From the NCBI GenBank assembly GCA_950097015.1, contig CATNEN010000003.1:12057501-12121500 (forward strand): a stretch of DNA of 64,000 nucleotides, in the 5' to 3' direction. The translations under genes were made by a program, and so were the position numbers. The stretch is from Macrostomum hystrix. Taxonomy: Eukaryota > Platyhelminthes > Macrostomidae. Positions 12,212-24,049 of this stretch are shown piece by piece; position 1 is the first letter of the stretch; each line of letters opens with the position of its first letter. The notes under the pieces were generated by a model. The model had not been told where the DNA came from and did no database searches. It saw only the letters and a list, made by a program, of their open reading frames with translations.

Positions 12212-12350
12212 AGCAGAGACGATTGAAGAGAACCCATTTGCTGCAAGCAAGACAGTGCGACCAGTGCCACGGCAAAAACGCGGCGGAGGCAGCAGCGGCC
12301 GGGCAGCTGAAGGTGGAGCCAACACAGTTCGCGCAGTCGAAACTCATTAA
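9571..12350 (+). CDS. Coiled-coil protein of unknown family
   Basis: The well-supported exons are 10447-11018 and 11120-12350, joined in phase (AG plus A giving Arg) across a 101-bp intron. An ATG at 10477 would give 590 residues. Two tentative upstream exons exist: 9571-9663 (ATG to a CTG/GTAAGT donor) and about 10105-10155 (TCATAG acceptor, GTAAGT donor), the latter reading in frame into ILGADLTPGD at 10447. Exons 1 and 2 do not join in phase, so the 5' end is uncertain. The middle (about 11470-12030) is a long, highly charged coiled coil with heptad-like Leu/Glu/Lys/Arg spacing. Near the C terminus, a mixed CAA/CAG run (about 12157-12211) encodes about 19 glutamines, followed by a basic Gly/Arg-rich tail. 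I do not recognise the family; a cytoskeletal or scaffold role is only inferred from the coiled coil. Confidence 0.7.
9745..10104 (+). mobile_element. SINE-A, fullest copy in the window
   Basis: tRNA-derived head with A-box-like tggcagagcgg (9771) and B-box-like gagctcgattccgc, then a body shared with copies at 44972 and 46612 (ggccaacctccaaggcacag, gatgagaaagtcaggg, ctcaggagtcagtg) and a TTA-repeat tail ending at 10104. It lies in the intron before the tentative exon at 10105; its tail directly abuts the putative splice acceptor. Confidence 0.8.
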
Positions 12351-13159
12351 AGTCATTTTTGTAAGAAATTTGCCTGGAGTGCTTCCTATTTGACTGGTAG
12401 CAAAGCAAGCCATTGTGACTCGATTTGTGCCTTTAATTAAGGCACTTTACTATCTCAAGCATCAAGTAACCATCAGCAATTTTCAAAACTGAACTCCGCT
12501 TACAAAGTAAAACTAATTTCTGCGCTATAAGTTCTACTACAAGTAGAGCAAACGCGTACAACTCGTCAAATGCATTGTACGGCCGTAGGAATGTATTTAA
12601 ATGTATATTTTTAATTCACCGGTGTACATAGAAATCTCTCAGGCAAAGCCATGTCACTGAATGTCACAAAGTTGCACAATTCGATTTAAAAAATTCACTT
12701 TTGAAACTAAGATGCCTATTATAACAACGTATTCTATATTTTGCTCAGTAGAATCTTGAGTACAGTAATAAATTTTTCTCATATTTTTTCTACTTTTTGC
12801 CGAAAGGAAAAACAATAAATACAATAAATACGCGAAGTCACTAATGGTTTTCTTGCATTTGACTAAAAGCAAAGTGACTGGCCAATGTAAATAATCCAAT
12901 GCTTGCTTTAGGTGGAATGTTTGCATTGGCCAGTAGCATAGTTCACTGTCTCGGTAGTCTAAAACGATGACGCTTTTGTTGAGTCTTCTTTTTTTCAGTC
13001 TTTCTGTTTGCGTTCATTTTTACTGCGAGAGTTTAGAGCAGAGCATTGTGTAAAATTGATTTATATTTATACAGTCATTCTGTATATTAGGTCTCTGGGG
13101 TTTGGAAATCAAATATTCATTTTTCGATGAAAGATTGTTCATTTTTTCAAAGTCAACTC
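12351..13159. other. Intergenic between coiled-coil gene and 18-bp satellite
   Basis: 3' flank of the coiled-coil gene. AATAAA strings occur (for example 12767-12772) and could serve as the polyadenylation signal, but I cannot choose between them. No further exon is visible. Confidence 0.45.
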
Positions 13160-14050
13160 ACTGGGCCTACCTCACTCCGCCTCGCCACCTCACTCCGCCA
13201 GGCCACCTCACTCCGCCAGGCCACCTCACTCCGCCTCGCCACCTCACTCCGCCTCGCCACCTCACTCCGCCAGGCCACCTCACTCCGCCTCGCCACCTCA
13301 CTCCGCCTCGCCACCTCACTCCGCCAGGCCACCTCACTCCGCCTCGCCACCTCACTCCGCCTCGCCACCTCACTCCGCCAGGCCACCTCACTCCGCCTCG
13401 CCACCTCACTCCGCCTCGCCACCTCACTCCGCCTCGCCACCTCACTCCGCCAGGCCACCTCACTCCGCCTCGCCACCTCACTCCGCCAGGCCACCTCACT
13501 CCGCCTCGCCACCTCACTCCGCCAGGCCACCTCACTCCACCTCGCCACCTCACTCCGCCAGGCCACCTCACTCCACCTGGCCACCTCACTCCGCCTCGCC
13601 ACCTCACTCCGCCAGGCCACCTCACTCCGCCTCGCCACCTCACTTCGCCAGGCCACCTCACTCCGACTATATAGCCACAGCTCACTCCTCGTAGCAATCT
13701 CACTCCGCCTAGCTACGTCACTTCTCTCCGCCTTGCCACGTCACTTCTCGGAACAACCTCACTCCGCCTCGCCACCTCACTCCGCCAGGCCACCTCACTC
13801 CGCCTCGCCACCTCACTTCGCCAGGCCACCTCACTCCGACTATATAGCCACAGCTCACTCCTCGTAGCAATCTCACTCCGCCTAGCTACGTCACTTCTCT
13901 CCGCCTTGCCACGTCACTTCTCGGAACAACCTCACTCCGCCTAGCCACCTCAGTCCGCCTAGCCACCTCAGTCCGCCTAGCCATCTTACTACGCCTATCC
14001 ACCTCCCTCCGCCTATCCACCTCACTCCACCAAGCCACCTTACTTTGCCT
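13160..14050. repeat. 18-bp minisatellite with 173-bp higher-order duplication
   Basis: About 28 regular copies of cacctcactccgcctcgc or its ccaggc variant, degenerating rightwards into longer related units. A complex block from cacttcgccaggccacc (13641) recurs at 13814, an offset of 173 bp, including the atypical segment gactatatagccacagctc. The period is a multiple of three, so in-frame open reading frames of up to about 245 codons appear on both strands without being genes. Confidence 0.93.
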
Positions 14051-14470
14051 TGTTATTTCACCTACATTGAATGAAAAGAACATTGATGCAAAATAACTAT
14101 AGCAAACTAATAGTAAAAAACTGCACGATGGGATTCTAGACGAGCTAGTTAAAATATATTTCCTTTTAACATATTTCGTTAACAAAGGGCAAAACGATTC
14201 GATTTGAGATTTTTCACTTCAATTTGAGAGAAAAATAACAAAAAGTACTTTCTAAACACTGAAACACAACAGGACTCGTTTGTAAGCAAAAATCTAGAAC
14301 GAAAAAATACTATAATGCTAAATTTAAAGTTAATGACATACATTTGAAACAAGACTAAAATCTATGGAACGACCTAAAAAATATTTGGAGTTTTTTGAAG
14401 AATTTTCTTACTTGCTCGAAACTAGAGCACAGCTGTTAACTGTTAAACTGCTAATCTATAATTCATCCTA
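14051..14470. other. 3' flank of the Rab gene
   Basis: AT-rich unique sequence; no exon or RNA gene recognised. It should include the 3' untranslated region of the minus-strand Rab gene, but I see no unambiguous AATAAA close to the stop. Confidence 0.4.
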
Positions 14471-17400
14471 TTAACAGTAGCTGCAGTGCAAACGATTAGC
14501 GCTAAATGTGTCAGAAATTTTACTCGAAGACGGCGTTGGGTCAGTCAGCTTGATGCCAGCGGTGGCAGCACTCGTGACTTTCTTATCGACAATGCTGTCA
14601 AGAGGCTCTTCAAGCAGATTCTGCTTGGCCAAGTACCAACTGAAGATGGTTTCAAAGTTCAGCAATGAAACTGAATAACTTTTGTATCTGTCAGACATGT
14701 TCAATGATCTGTTAGACATGTTCAATGATCTGTTAGACATGTTCAATGATCTGTTAGACATGTTCAATGATCTGTTAGACATGTTCAATGATCTGTTAGA
14801 CATGTTCAATGATCTGTTAGACATGTTCAATGATCTGTTAGACATGTTCAATGATCTGTTAGACATGTTTGATGATTTGTTGGATATGTAACTCGCAACT
14901 TACCGACCAATAATTTTGTGGCACTGCTCAACCTGATGTCCCGTTTTTGCGCTGGTTTCCAAGAAATAAGCAATTTGATCGTCCTAGCAAAGGATTGAAA
15001 ATTATTTTGTATTTAAAATCATTTCTACAAATACACCCACCAATTGATTCGCAAATCGTCAATATTCTGAATCACCAGATAGCTGAAAAATACGATCTAC
15101 TGACACAATGACTCACTGACACAATGACTCACTGACACAATGACTCACTGACACAATGACTCACTGACACAATGACTCACTGACACAATGACTCACTGAC
15201 ACAATGACTCACTGACACAATGACTCACTGACACAATGACTCACTGACACAATGACTCACTGACACAATGACTCACTGACACAATGACTCACTGACACAA
15301 TGACTCACTGACACAATGACTCACTGACACAATGACTCACTGACACAATGACTCACTGACACAATGACTCACTGACACAATGACTCACTGACACAATGAC
15401 TTACTGACACAATGACTCACTGACACAATGACTCACTGACACAATGACTTACTGACACAATGACTCACTGACACAATGACTCACTGACACAATGACTCAC
15501 TGACACAATGACTCACTGACACAATGACTCACTGACACAATAACCCAGTAACCCAATGACCCAATGACCACTGATACAATGACCCACCGAATCAATGACC
15601 CTCGGACACAATGACCCTCGGACACAATGACCCAATGACCCACTGACCCAATGACCCACAGACCCAATGACTCACTGACACAATGACCCACTGACCCAAT
15701 GACCCACTGACCAAATGACTCAGTGATACAATGACCCAATGACCCAGTCTCACCTTGGCTAGCTGCTGACCCTCAGCCTTGGTCACTTTCCTATCAGAGT
15801 CAGCGTCAGATTTATTGCCTAGCAACATAACGTAGACTCCGGTCGAGCCGTGTTCTCTTATATCGGCCAGCCAATTTCGGACATTGTTGAATGATTGCCG
15901 ATTGGTGATGTCATAGAACAGCAGGATGGCTGCCAATAAGTAGCAAATTTACTCAATTTTAGAAAGAATGCTTTTAGAAATAGTTAAACCTGCATTTTTT
16001 AATTACCGTCAGCATCTCGATAGTAGGCGCTGCTGATGCTGCGATACCGCTCCGTGCCAGCCGTGTCCCACACCTTCAAAAATATAGTTAGGCGAAGGTA
16101 CTTTTATTAGGAATGTATATAACATGTTATGATTGTGTCTAACATGTTATAAATGTGTCTTACATGCTATGAATGTGTCTTACATGTTATGATTGTGTCT
16201 AACATGTTATGATTGTGTCTAACATGTTATGAATGTGTCTTACATGTTATGATTGTGTCTAACATGTTATGATTGTGTCTTACATGTTATGATTGTGTCA
16301 AACATGTTATGATTGTTTCTAACATGTTATGATTGTGTGTAACATTTTATGATTGTGTCTAACATTTTATGATTGTGTCTAACATGTTATGATTGTGTCT
16401 AACATGTTATGATTGTGTCTAACATTTTATGATTGTGTCAAACATGTTATGATTACGTCTAACATGTTATGATTGTGTCAAACATGTTATGATTGTGTCT
16501 AACATGCTATGATTGTGTCAAACATGTTATGATTGTGTCTAACATGTTATGAATGTGTCTAACATCTTATGATTGTTTCTAACATGTTATGATTGTGTCT
16601 AACATGCTATGATTGTGTCAAACATGTTATGATTGTTTCTAACATGTTATGATTGTTTCTAACATGTTATGAATGTGTCTAACATCTTATGATTGTTTCT
16701 AACATGTTATGATTGTGTCTAACATTTTATGATTGTGTCTAAGATGTTATGATTGTGTCTAACATGTTATGATTGTGTCTAACATGTTATGATTGTGTCA
16801 AACATGTTATGATTGTGTCTAACATGTTATGAATATGTCTAACATCTTATGATTGTTTCTAACATGTTATGATTGTGTCTAACATGTTATGATTGTTTCT
16901 AACATATTATGATTGTGTCTAAGATGTTATGATTGTTTCTAACATGTTATGATTGTGTCTAACATGTTATGATTGTGTCTAACATGTTATGATTGTGTCT
17001 AACATGTTATGATTGTGTCTAACATGTTATGATTGTGTCAAACATGTTATGATTGTGTCTAACATGTTATGAATGTGTCTAACATCTTATGATTGTTTCT
17101 AACATGTTATGATTGTGTCTAACATGTTATGATTGTTTCTAACATATTATGATTGTGTCTAAGATGTTATGATTGTGTCTAACATTTTATGATTGTGTCT
17201 AAGATGTTATGATTGTGTCTAACATGTTATGATTGTGTCTAACATGTTATGATTGTGTCTAACATGTTATGATTGTGTCAAACATGTTATGATTGTGTCT
17301 AACATGTTATGAATGTGTCTAACATCTTATGATTGTTTCTAACATGTTATGATTGTGTCTAACATGTTATGATTGTTTCTAACATATTATGATTGTGTCT

Positions 17401-20400
17401 AAGATGTTATGATTGTTTCTAACATGTTATGATTGTTTCTAACATGTTATGAATGTGTCTAACATCTTATGATTGTTTCTAACATGTTATGATTGTTTCT
17501 AACATGTTATGATTGTGTCTAAGATGTTATGATTGTTTCTAACATGTTATGATTGTGTCTAACATTTTATGAATGTGTCTAACATCTTATGATTGTTTCT
17601 AACATGTTATGATTGTGTCTAACATGTTATGATTGTGTCTAACATATTATGATTGTGTCTAAGATTTTATGATTGTTTCTAACATGTTATGATTGTTTCT
17701 AACATGTTATGAATGTGTCTAACATCTTATGATTGTTTCTAACATTTTATGATTGTTTCTAACATGTTATGATTGTTTCTAACATGTTATGGTTGTTTCT
17801 AACATGTTATGATTGTTTCTAACATGTTATGAATGTGTCTAACATCTTATGATCGTTTCTAACATGTTATGAATGTGTCTAACATCTTATGATTGTTTCT
17901 AACATGTTATGATTGTGTCTAACATGTTATGATTGTGTCTAACATGTTATGAATGTGTCTAACATGTTATGATTGTTTATAACATGTTATGATTGTTTCT
18001 AACATGTAATGATTGTTTCTAACATGTTATATTTGCATCTAACATGTTATGATTGTATCTAACATTTTATGATTGTATCTAACATCTTATGATTGTGTCT
18101 AACGTGTTATGACTGTGTCTAACATGTCATGATGGTGTCTAACATATATGCCTGTGTCTAACGAACGTCTCCCGAATGTATCGATGACTTTTATTTTGCC
18201 CAGATAGCTACTAATAGTAGTCAAAATGCATCTAACTCAATCCTAAACAAATATAATATGTGATGATGATTTTGTATCGAACAGAATAGAAAGAGAAATT
18301 AGCAGCATTTTTTCTTAAATTTTTGTTGCACCCGCGTTGCTTCATCTCCTACTCTCGGCCTCATCAATCATTCAGGAGGGAATTTTTCGATAGGATAAAT
18401 CGGCTGCCTAGATAAGATGGGGCCGTTTATTTCCATAGAACAGCTACAGGAGTTCATGCACCGGTATCTATGCAACACTCGATTTCAGAAGGACATTAGC
18501 CTGAAGATGATTGATTGATTGCAATTTTAAAATTCGAAACCGACAAAAACAGGGCTGCCAAAAACAGGCCTTTCATCGATCCCATTCTCAACTTAAACAG
18601 AAAGATATTATCGAAAACTGCTCAGCAACTCACCTGAAATCTTATCCGAAAGCCGTCGACGGACAAAATTTTACTCTGAAAGATTAGAAAATATGAATAG
18701 CAGCGAATTTCAAGCAAATTTTATGACATTTCTTTTCCATAAATTTATTATCCCTAAACGGGATTTAAGAATCTACAGTATAGGATTTATATGAAAATAA
18801 CATCCGCTGTCGCTAAATTCTTCCGAGTCAATCTTGTGTTCTTTTTCTTTGAGTCAGCTCTGCTCAGTTATGCTCAGCGCTAATCTAAGAATTTGTAGAG
18901 TCTCTACGAGAAAGAAAAAGATGAGAATTTTCCTGACAAAAGTTTTTGCGCGGAGGTTTGTTACGCACTACTATAGAGTACGATTCCTATTGCTGCTTCG
19001 GATGCATTAGTTAGATCAGGGGTCGGCAAACTCCGGCCCGCGGGCCAGATGCGGCCCTCGAAGCTCCCAAATCCGGCCCGTTGCCCCTTCTGACATCTAT
19101 AGTGTCCTGTTTCATCTCTCCCCTGTCTAATCTCTCCTGTGTCTCATCTCTCCCGTGTCTCTTCTCTCCCGTGTCTCATCTCTCCCGTGTCTCATCTCTC
19201 CCGTGTCTAATCTCTCCCGTGTCTCATCTCTCCTGTGTCTCATCTCTCCCGTGTCTAATCTCTCCTGTGTCTCATCTCTCCCGTGTCTCATCTCTCCCCT
19301 GTCTAATCTCTCCTGTGTCTCATCTCTCCCCTGTCTAATCTCTCCTGTGTCTCATCTCTCCCGTGTCTCATCTTTCCCGTTTCTCATCTCTCCCGTGTCT
19401 CATCTCTCCCGTGTCTCATCTCTCCTGTGTCTCATCTCTCCTGTGTCTCATCTCTCCCCTGTCTAATCTCTCCTGTGTCTCATCTCTCCCCTGTCTAATC
19501 TCTCCTGTGTCTCATCTCTCCCGTGTCTCATCTCTCCCGTGTCTAATCTCTCCTGTGTCTCATCTCTCCCGTGTCTCATCTCTCCCCTGTCTAATCTCTC
19601 CTGTGTCTCATCTCTCCCCTGTCTAATCTCTCCTGTGTCTCATCTCTCCCGTGTCTCATCTTTCCCGTTTCTCATCTCTCCCGTGTCTCATCTCTCCCGT
19701 GTCTCATCTCTCCTGTGTCTCATCTCTCCCGTGTCTCATCTCTCCTGTGTCTCATCTCTCCCGTGTCTCATCTCTCCCCTGTCTAATCTCTCCTGTGTCT
19801 CATCTCTCCCCTGTCTAATCTCTCCTGTGTCTTATCTCTCCCGTATCTCATCTCTCCTGTGTCTAATCTCTCCCGTGTCTCATCTCTCCTGTGTCTAATC
19901 TCTCCCGTGTCTCATCTCTCCTGTGTCTCATCTCTCCCGTGTCTCATCTCTCCCGTGTCTCATCTCTCCCCTGTCTAATCTCTCCTGTGTCTCATCTCTC
20001 CCCTGTCTAATCTCTCCTGTGTCTTATCTCTCCCGTATCTCATCTCTCCTGTGTCTAATCTCTCCCGTGTCTCATCTCTCCTGTGTCTAATCTCTCCCGT
20101 GTCTCATCTCTCCTGTGTCTCATCTCTCCCGTGTCTCATCTCTCCCGTGTCTCATCTCTCCTGTGTCTCATCTCTCCCGTGTCTCATCTCTCCTGTGTCT
20201 CATCTCTCCCGTGTCTCATCTCTCCCCTGTCTAATCTCTCCTGTGTCTCATCTCTCCCCTGTCTAATCTCTCCTGTGTCTTATCTCTCCCGTATCTCATC
20301 TCTCCTGTGTCTAATCTCTCCCGTGTCTCATCTCTCCTGTGTCTAATCTCTCCCGTGTCTCATCTCTCCTGTGTCTCATCTCTCCCGTGTCTCATCTCTC

Positions 20401-21698
20401 CCCTGTCTAATCTCTCCCGTGTCTCATCTCTCCCGTGTCTCATCTCTCCCGTGTCTAATCTCTCCCGTGTCTCATCTCTCCCGTGTCTCATCTCTCCCGT
20501 GTCTCATCTCTCCCCTATCTCATATTTATACAGTCAATGCGGCCCGCTGTCGTCTTTTAGGTTCTCTCTTTGGCCCGCCAGCAAATAAGTTTGGCAAATA
20601 AGCTAGCAAATAACCCCTGAGTTAGATGAAGAGGCTAGCAATATAGAGACAATCTTTTAACATGTCATACCTAGAACATGTCATTCATGTAGAAAAAGTG
20701 AAAGACAAACATGTTAGCCTCTGTATAAATTCTTTTGAACTTACTCTTTAGCTAGGGATTTTTTCATTTATGTTCTTTTATAAATAGTTTTTTTTCCTTA
20801 AAAGACGTTCTATAACTTTACATATATATACCCGAAGTTTTACAAATTTCTTCTTTTGGTCGAGTGTGTACATGGCAGATGTACTTAAATTTCATAGATA
20901 TTTCTAGATGTTTCTAGGTATCGTAAAAATTTCTTGAAATCCCCAATAAAATGTCTTAAGATCTCCTACTAAATATCTATAGATCTCATTTCTAGGTGTC
21001 TCTTGATCTCTCTCGTACTGGAGGTCGCTAGATCTCGTACTAGATGATCCTATATATCATGCAAGATGTCTCTAGATCTTATTCTAGGTGTCCCTAGATC
21101 TTATTCTAGGTGTCCCTAGATCTTATTCTAGGTGTCCCTAGATCTTATTCTAGGTGTCCCTAGATCTCATAGTAGATTTCCCTAGATCGCATTATAAAAT
21201 TCCCTAGATCTCTAATAGATTTACATAGATCTCATAATAGATTTCCTTAGATCTCATAATATATTTTCCTAGATCTCACATTAGATTTCCCTAGATTTTA
21301 TACTAGATTTCTCTAGGATCTAGTACTATATCTAGATGTCCATTGATCTCTCATACTAGAAGTCCCTAGATCTCATACTATATTTCCCTAGATCTCACCC
21401 TGTAATCCACTCCAACGGTGGTGATGAAGGTGCTGCCAGGAAATTTGGAGTCCTTGAACTGATGCAGGAAGCTGGTCTTGCCAACTCCGCTATCGCCAAT
21501 CAGCATCACCCTGCAGGCCGTATCATAGGGCTCCGAGCAGCCCCCGGTTGATCCGTGGCGAGCTAACATTGGCGGCGACCGGTTCGACTGTCGCTCCCGA
21601 CGTCTTTCAAGGAGGCCGACGCCTCCGCCGACTCCGCAGACGGAATGTCTAGCCGATGTTCGGTAATTGAGTATTCTAGTTCGCTCTGTTGGCTGCAT
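14471..21698 (-). CDS. Rab26/Rab37-like small GTPase, six coding exons
   Basis: Coding exons on the minus strand: 21399-21698, about 18634-18675, 16007-16073, 15754-15929, 14904-14983 and 14471-14639; together 834 nt, 277 residues, all phases agreeing. A ~60-residue basic N-terminal extension, as in Rab26, precedes the G domain: P-loop GDSGVGKT, switch I region [20 protein letters not shown] (switch II), GNKSD (G4) and ETSAK (G5). The C terminus ends HCSYC, with cysteines that could be geranylgeranylated. Rab26/37 proteins act on secretory granules and vesicles; that role here rests on resemblance. Odd points: the catalytic Gln after DTAG, nearly invariant in Rabs, is Thr (codon ACG), and the four longer introns carry minisatellites. 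The start is the first ATG after an upstream region with inverted CCAAT motifs. The assignment to Rab26/37 rather than another exocytic Rab is likely but not certain. Confidence 0.88.
14693..14890. repeat. 21-bp minisatellite in Rab intron 5
   Basis: About nine nearly identical copies of tgttcaatgatctgttagaca. The intron is only 264 bp (14640-14903), and the array ends 13 bp from the donor and starts about 54 bp from the acceptor. Confidence 0.95.
15103..15745. repeat. 16-bp minisatellite in Rab intron 4
   Basis: About 28 nearly perfect copies of actgacacaatgactc (to about 15545), then degenerate copies (cccaatgac, cctcggacacaatga) up to within about 10 bp of the splice donor at 15753. Homogeneous units on the left and decayed units on the right suggest one-sided expansion. 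Confidence 0.95.
16112..18160. repeat. 20-bp minisatellite in Rab intron 2
   Basis: About 102 copies of gttatgattgtgtctaacat with point variants. A multi-unit pattern (gtgtcaaac, then gaatgtgtc, then cttatgattgtttc) recurs at about 16795, 17035 and 17275, a 240-bp higher-order period of 12 units. The 3' end decays into diverged units near 18000-18160. Confidence 0.95.
18161..18633. other. Unique sequence in Rab intron 2
   Basis: No exon, RNA gene or recognisable transposon. It lies between the 20-bp array and the small second coding exon. Confidence 0.4.
19009..19016. repeat. hAT target-site duplication, left copy
   Basis: agttagat directly precedes the caggggt end and is repeated exactly at 20620-20627. 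Confidence 0.88.
19017..20619. mobile_element. Non-autonomous hAT-type element filled by a minisatellite
   Basis: The left end begins caggggtcggcaaactccgg followed by GGCCCG-rich subterminal sequence, the typical end of a widespread hAT group. The right end reads inward as caggggttatttgc, again with GGCCCG-type subterminal repeats. The inverted ends match perfectly only over 7 bp (caggggt). An exact 8-bp duplication, agttagat, flanks it at 19009-19016 and 20620-20627, as expected for hAT insertion. No transposase frame exists; about 1430 of its 1603 bp is a 16-bp tandem array. It lies in intron 1 of the Rab gene. Confidence 0.88.
19090..20520. repeat. 16-bp minisatellite inside hAT element (locus 2 of family M16)
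   Basis: About 90 copies of gtctcatctctcccgt, the reverse complement of the unit at 6297-8828 and 54215-54785, with variants cctgt and taatct. A roughly 15-unit pattern including the rare cttatctctcccgtatc recurs at about 19831, 20023 and 20279. The array runs between the GGCCCG-rich subterminal regions of the hAT element. Confidence 0.95.
20620..20627. repeat. hAT target-site duplication, right copy
   Basis: agttagat directly follows the acccctg end; exact match to 19009-19016. Confidence 0.88.
20640..21020. other. Unique sequence in Rab intron 1
   Basis: AT-rich, no exon recognised; passes gradually into the degenerate agatct repeats beginning near 20930. Confidence 0.4.
21030..21395. repeat. 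Degenerate ~22-bp tandem repeat in Rab intron 1
   Basis: About 15 diverged copies related to tagatcttattctaggtgtc; four adjacent copies (about 21071-21160) are nearly identical and the rest are decayed. The array reaches the splice donor of exon 1 (21398). Confidence 0.8.
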
Positions 21699-22440
21699 GC
21701 TGCTTTGCAAAAGAGCACAGTTACGAGAAGAAAAAGCAGCAATTCGGTCTAGCCCCTTTATTCCTATTCCTGTCTTTCAAGTCCAACCAATTTCTATTAT
21801 GCATCCCCCGCGCCGTGTGCGCTTTTTTCTCCTCTAAACCTTTTTTATTCAGCTGGATTCTGATTGGCTCGGCTGTCTGGGCGGGGGTGGGCGGTGAGGC
21901 TGGGGAGACAGAATTAGGAATTAGTCCAAAGCAGAAATGCTAAAGCTCGAGTGTTCCGCCTTCTCTCTTCTCTCCCGCCGAAGAGCATTCGAGTGTGTGT
22001 GCGTGTGTGCGTGTGTGTGAGGGATATTTTAAGATTTCCCAAAGCGAAAACTGGGATGACTCGGTGACGGGCGAGGCTTCAGGCCGCTCATTCTATATTT
22101 ATCAGCTTCCCAACGATTCTTTACTAGGCCAATCAAATCAGCGAAATCGTTAAGAAATTAGCTTTCTTAGAAAGACGAATAAATGGGATTAGAGAATAAG
22201 GGAAGTTCTCATCACTTATTAAATAATATGTGAAAGCTTATCTGAATGGATGACATTGATATGTCCAAGGTAAACATATGCCGTGCATGGGGCAATCTGA
22301 TATTGAGTGCTAGTAAATAGTGCTCCACTCTCAAAGGACACAGGAAGGAACATGTAATAGGAAAAATGTCATAGGATGTAGGGAAAGGAAAAGGGGAAGA
22401 AAGGGATGAAATGAAGGAATATGGGAAGAGGATATATTTA
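21699..22440 (-). promoter_or_regulatory. Upstream/promoter region of the Rab gene
   Basis: Directly upstream of the minus-strand Rab start. Two minus-strand CCAAT motifs (plus-strand attgg) occur near 21730-21870, in a locally GC-richer segment. A GT microsatellite (about 21989-22020) lies further upstream. No TATA box is evident. The promoter role is inferred from position. Confidence 0.4.
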
Positions 22441-22489
22441 ACTTTTCGGCAAGGGGATTTTTACTGATAAGGGACGAGGATTTTTAGGC

Positions 22490-22840
22490 ATAGAGAAAGA
22501 GGATATTTAGGAATAGAGGGAGAGGATTTTTAGGGATAGAGGGAGAGGATTTTTAGGGATAGAGGGAGAGGATTTTTAGGGATAGAGGAAGAGGATTTTT
22601 AGGGATAGAGGGAGAGGATTTTTAGGGATAGAGGGAGAGGATTTTTAGGGATAGAGGAAGAGGATTTTTAGGGATAGAGGAAGAGGATTTTTTAGGATAG
22701 GGGAAGAGGATTTTTAGGGATAGAGGAAGAGGAGTTTTAGGGATAGAGGAAGAGGATTTTTTAGGATAGGGGAAGAGGTTTTTTAGGGATAGGGGAAGAG
22801 GATTCTTAGGGATAGGGGAAGTGGATATTTAGGGATCAGA
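22490..22840. repeat. 20-bp minisatellite
   Basis: About 18 copies of gagaggatttttagggatag with ggaag/ggagag variants; intergenic, upstream of the Rab gene. Confidence 0.93.
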
Positions 22841-23660
22841 TAAAATGAAATTTAGGGATTTTGATAATAAAGTTTAGGGAATGACTGACAGGCGCTGGAA
22901 GAAATAAAACAAAGAGTAGAAGAACCAGCTATCTATAAGCAAATAAAAGAGCAATAAAGTAGGGCGGATATGCCAAAACTCTGACAGAACGATATATAGA
23001 AAGAAAGATACGGCGAATGGTCACGATCCAATTATGCAGAAGTTAAATAGGAAGTGCTAGTTCGTAGGAACTGCATAGAAGAATTATACTCATATGGCAG
23101 GATGAAATCCAGAGTGGGGTTGGAATCTGCATCTAATTATAAGCTAGATATCTATAGGACAATATATACATACAGCGCCAATGTGGAGATTCGAAGATAG
23201 CTTTGAGTACTATATTGTATGATTGCCGAATAGTTTGCTAATAAAAATAGGATAATAGAATTTGATTAATCGATAAGCGGCTACTTTTTAAGTAAAGTGG
23301 CTAGTATAGAACACTTCGCGTGTCTTGTCTACTTAAACAGGCCCAAGAAAAAAAGACTGTTAAAAATATTTAAATAAAAGATGTGAATTGCTAGGGTATT
23401 TATTTTCTTTGGGAACAGGAAGCAAAACAAACATTTTGGTCACAATGGGTTTAGGAAAACAATTACTTTTTTTCAGTTCAGCAAGCCTTTGTCAAAGATG
23501 ACAAAAGACTTACGCAAAAAAGGCAAAAACTGAAAAAGCTAAGTGACGAGGCAAAGAAACGGATAAGTATGACAGGGTGGCCAGAAGAACCTTTAGGATG
23601 TGGAAACACAATGGGATAAACATTTTGTCTGCTAGGCAAACATTAAAAAGACAGCAGAAA
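22841..23660. other. Intergenic, no gene recognised
   Basis: Unique AT-rich sequence between two tandem arrays; no exon or RNA gene supported on either strand. Confidence 0.45.
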
Positions 23661-24010
23661 CAAAGTGGGAGAGTAGACACGGAGAGGGATGAGAGTAGAC
23701 ACGGAGAGGGATGAGAGTAGACACGGAGAGGGATGAGAGTAGACACAGAGAGGGATGAGAGTAGACACTGAGAGGGATGAGAGTAGACACGGAGAGGGAT
23801 GAGAGTAGACACAGATAGGGATGAGAGTAGACACAGAGAGGGATGAGAGTAGACACGGAGAGGGATGAGAGTAGACACGGAGAGGGATGAGAGTAGACAC
23901 GGAGAGGGATGAGAGTAGACACAGAGGGGTAGACACAGAGGGGTGAGAGTAGACACGGAGAGGGATGAGAGTAGACACAGAGGGGTAGACACAGAGGGGT
24001 GAGAGTAGAC
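23661..24010. repeat. 22-bp minisatellite
   Basis: About 14 copies of ggatgagagtagacacggag plus ag, then shorter cagaggggta variants. It passes directly into the next array, and the two share the agtagacac core, so the second probably derives from the first. Confidence 0.92.
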
Positions 24011-24049
24011 AGTAGACGCAAAGAGTAGCCACTGGACACAAATAGAGTA

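Noticed and set aside
13102-13867. Collagen-like or repeat protein in the 18-bp array
   Set aside because: The frames on both strands are equally open; the period of 18 keeps any register, and no signal peptide or flanking exon supports a gene.
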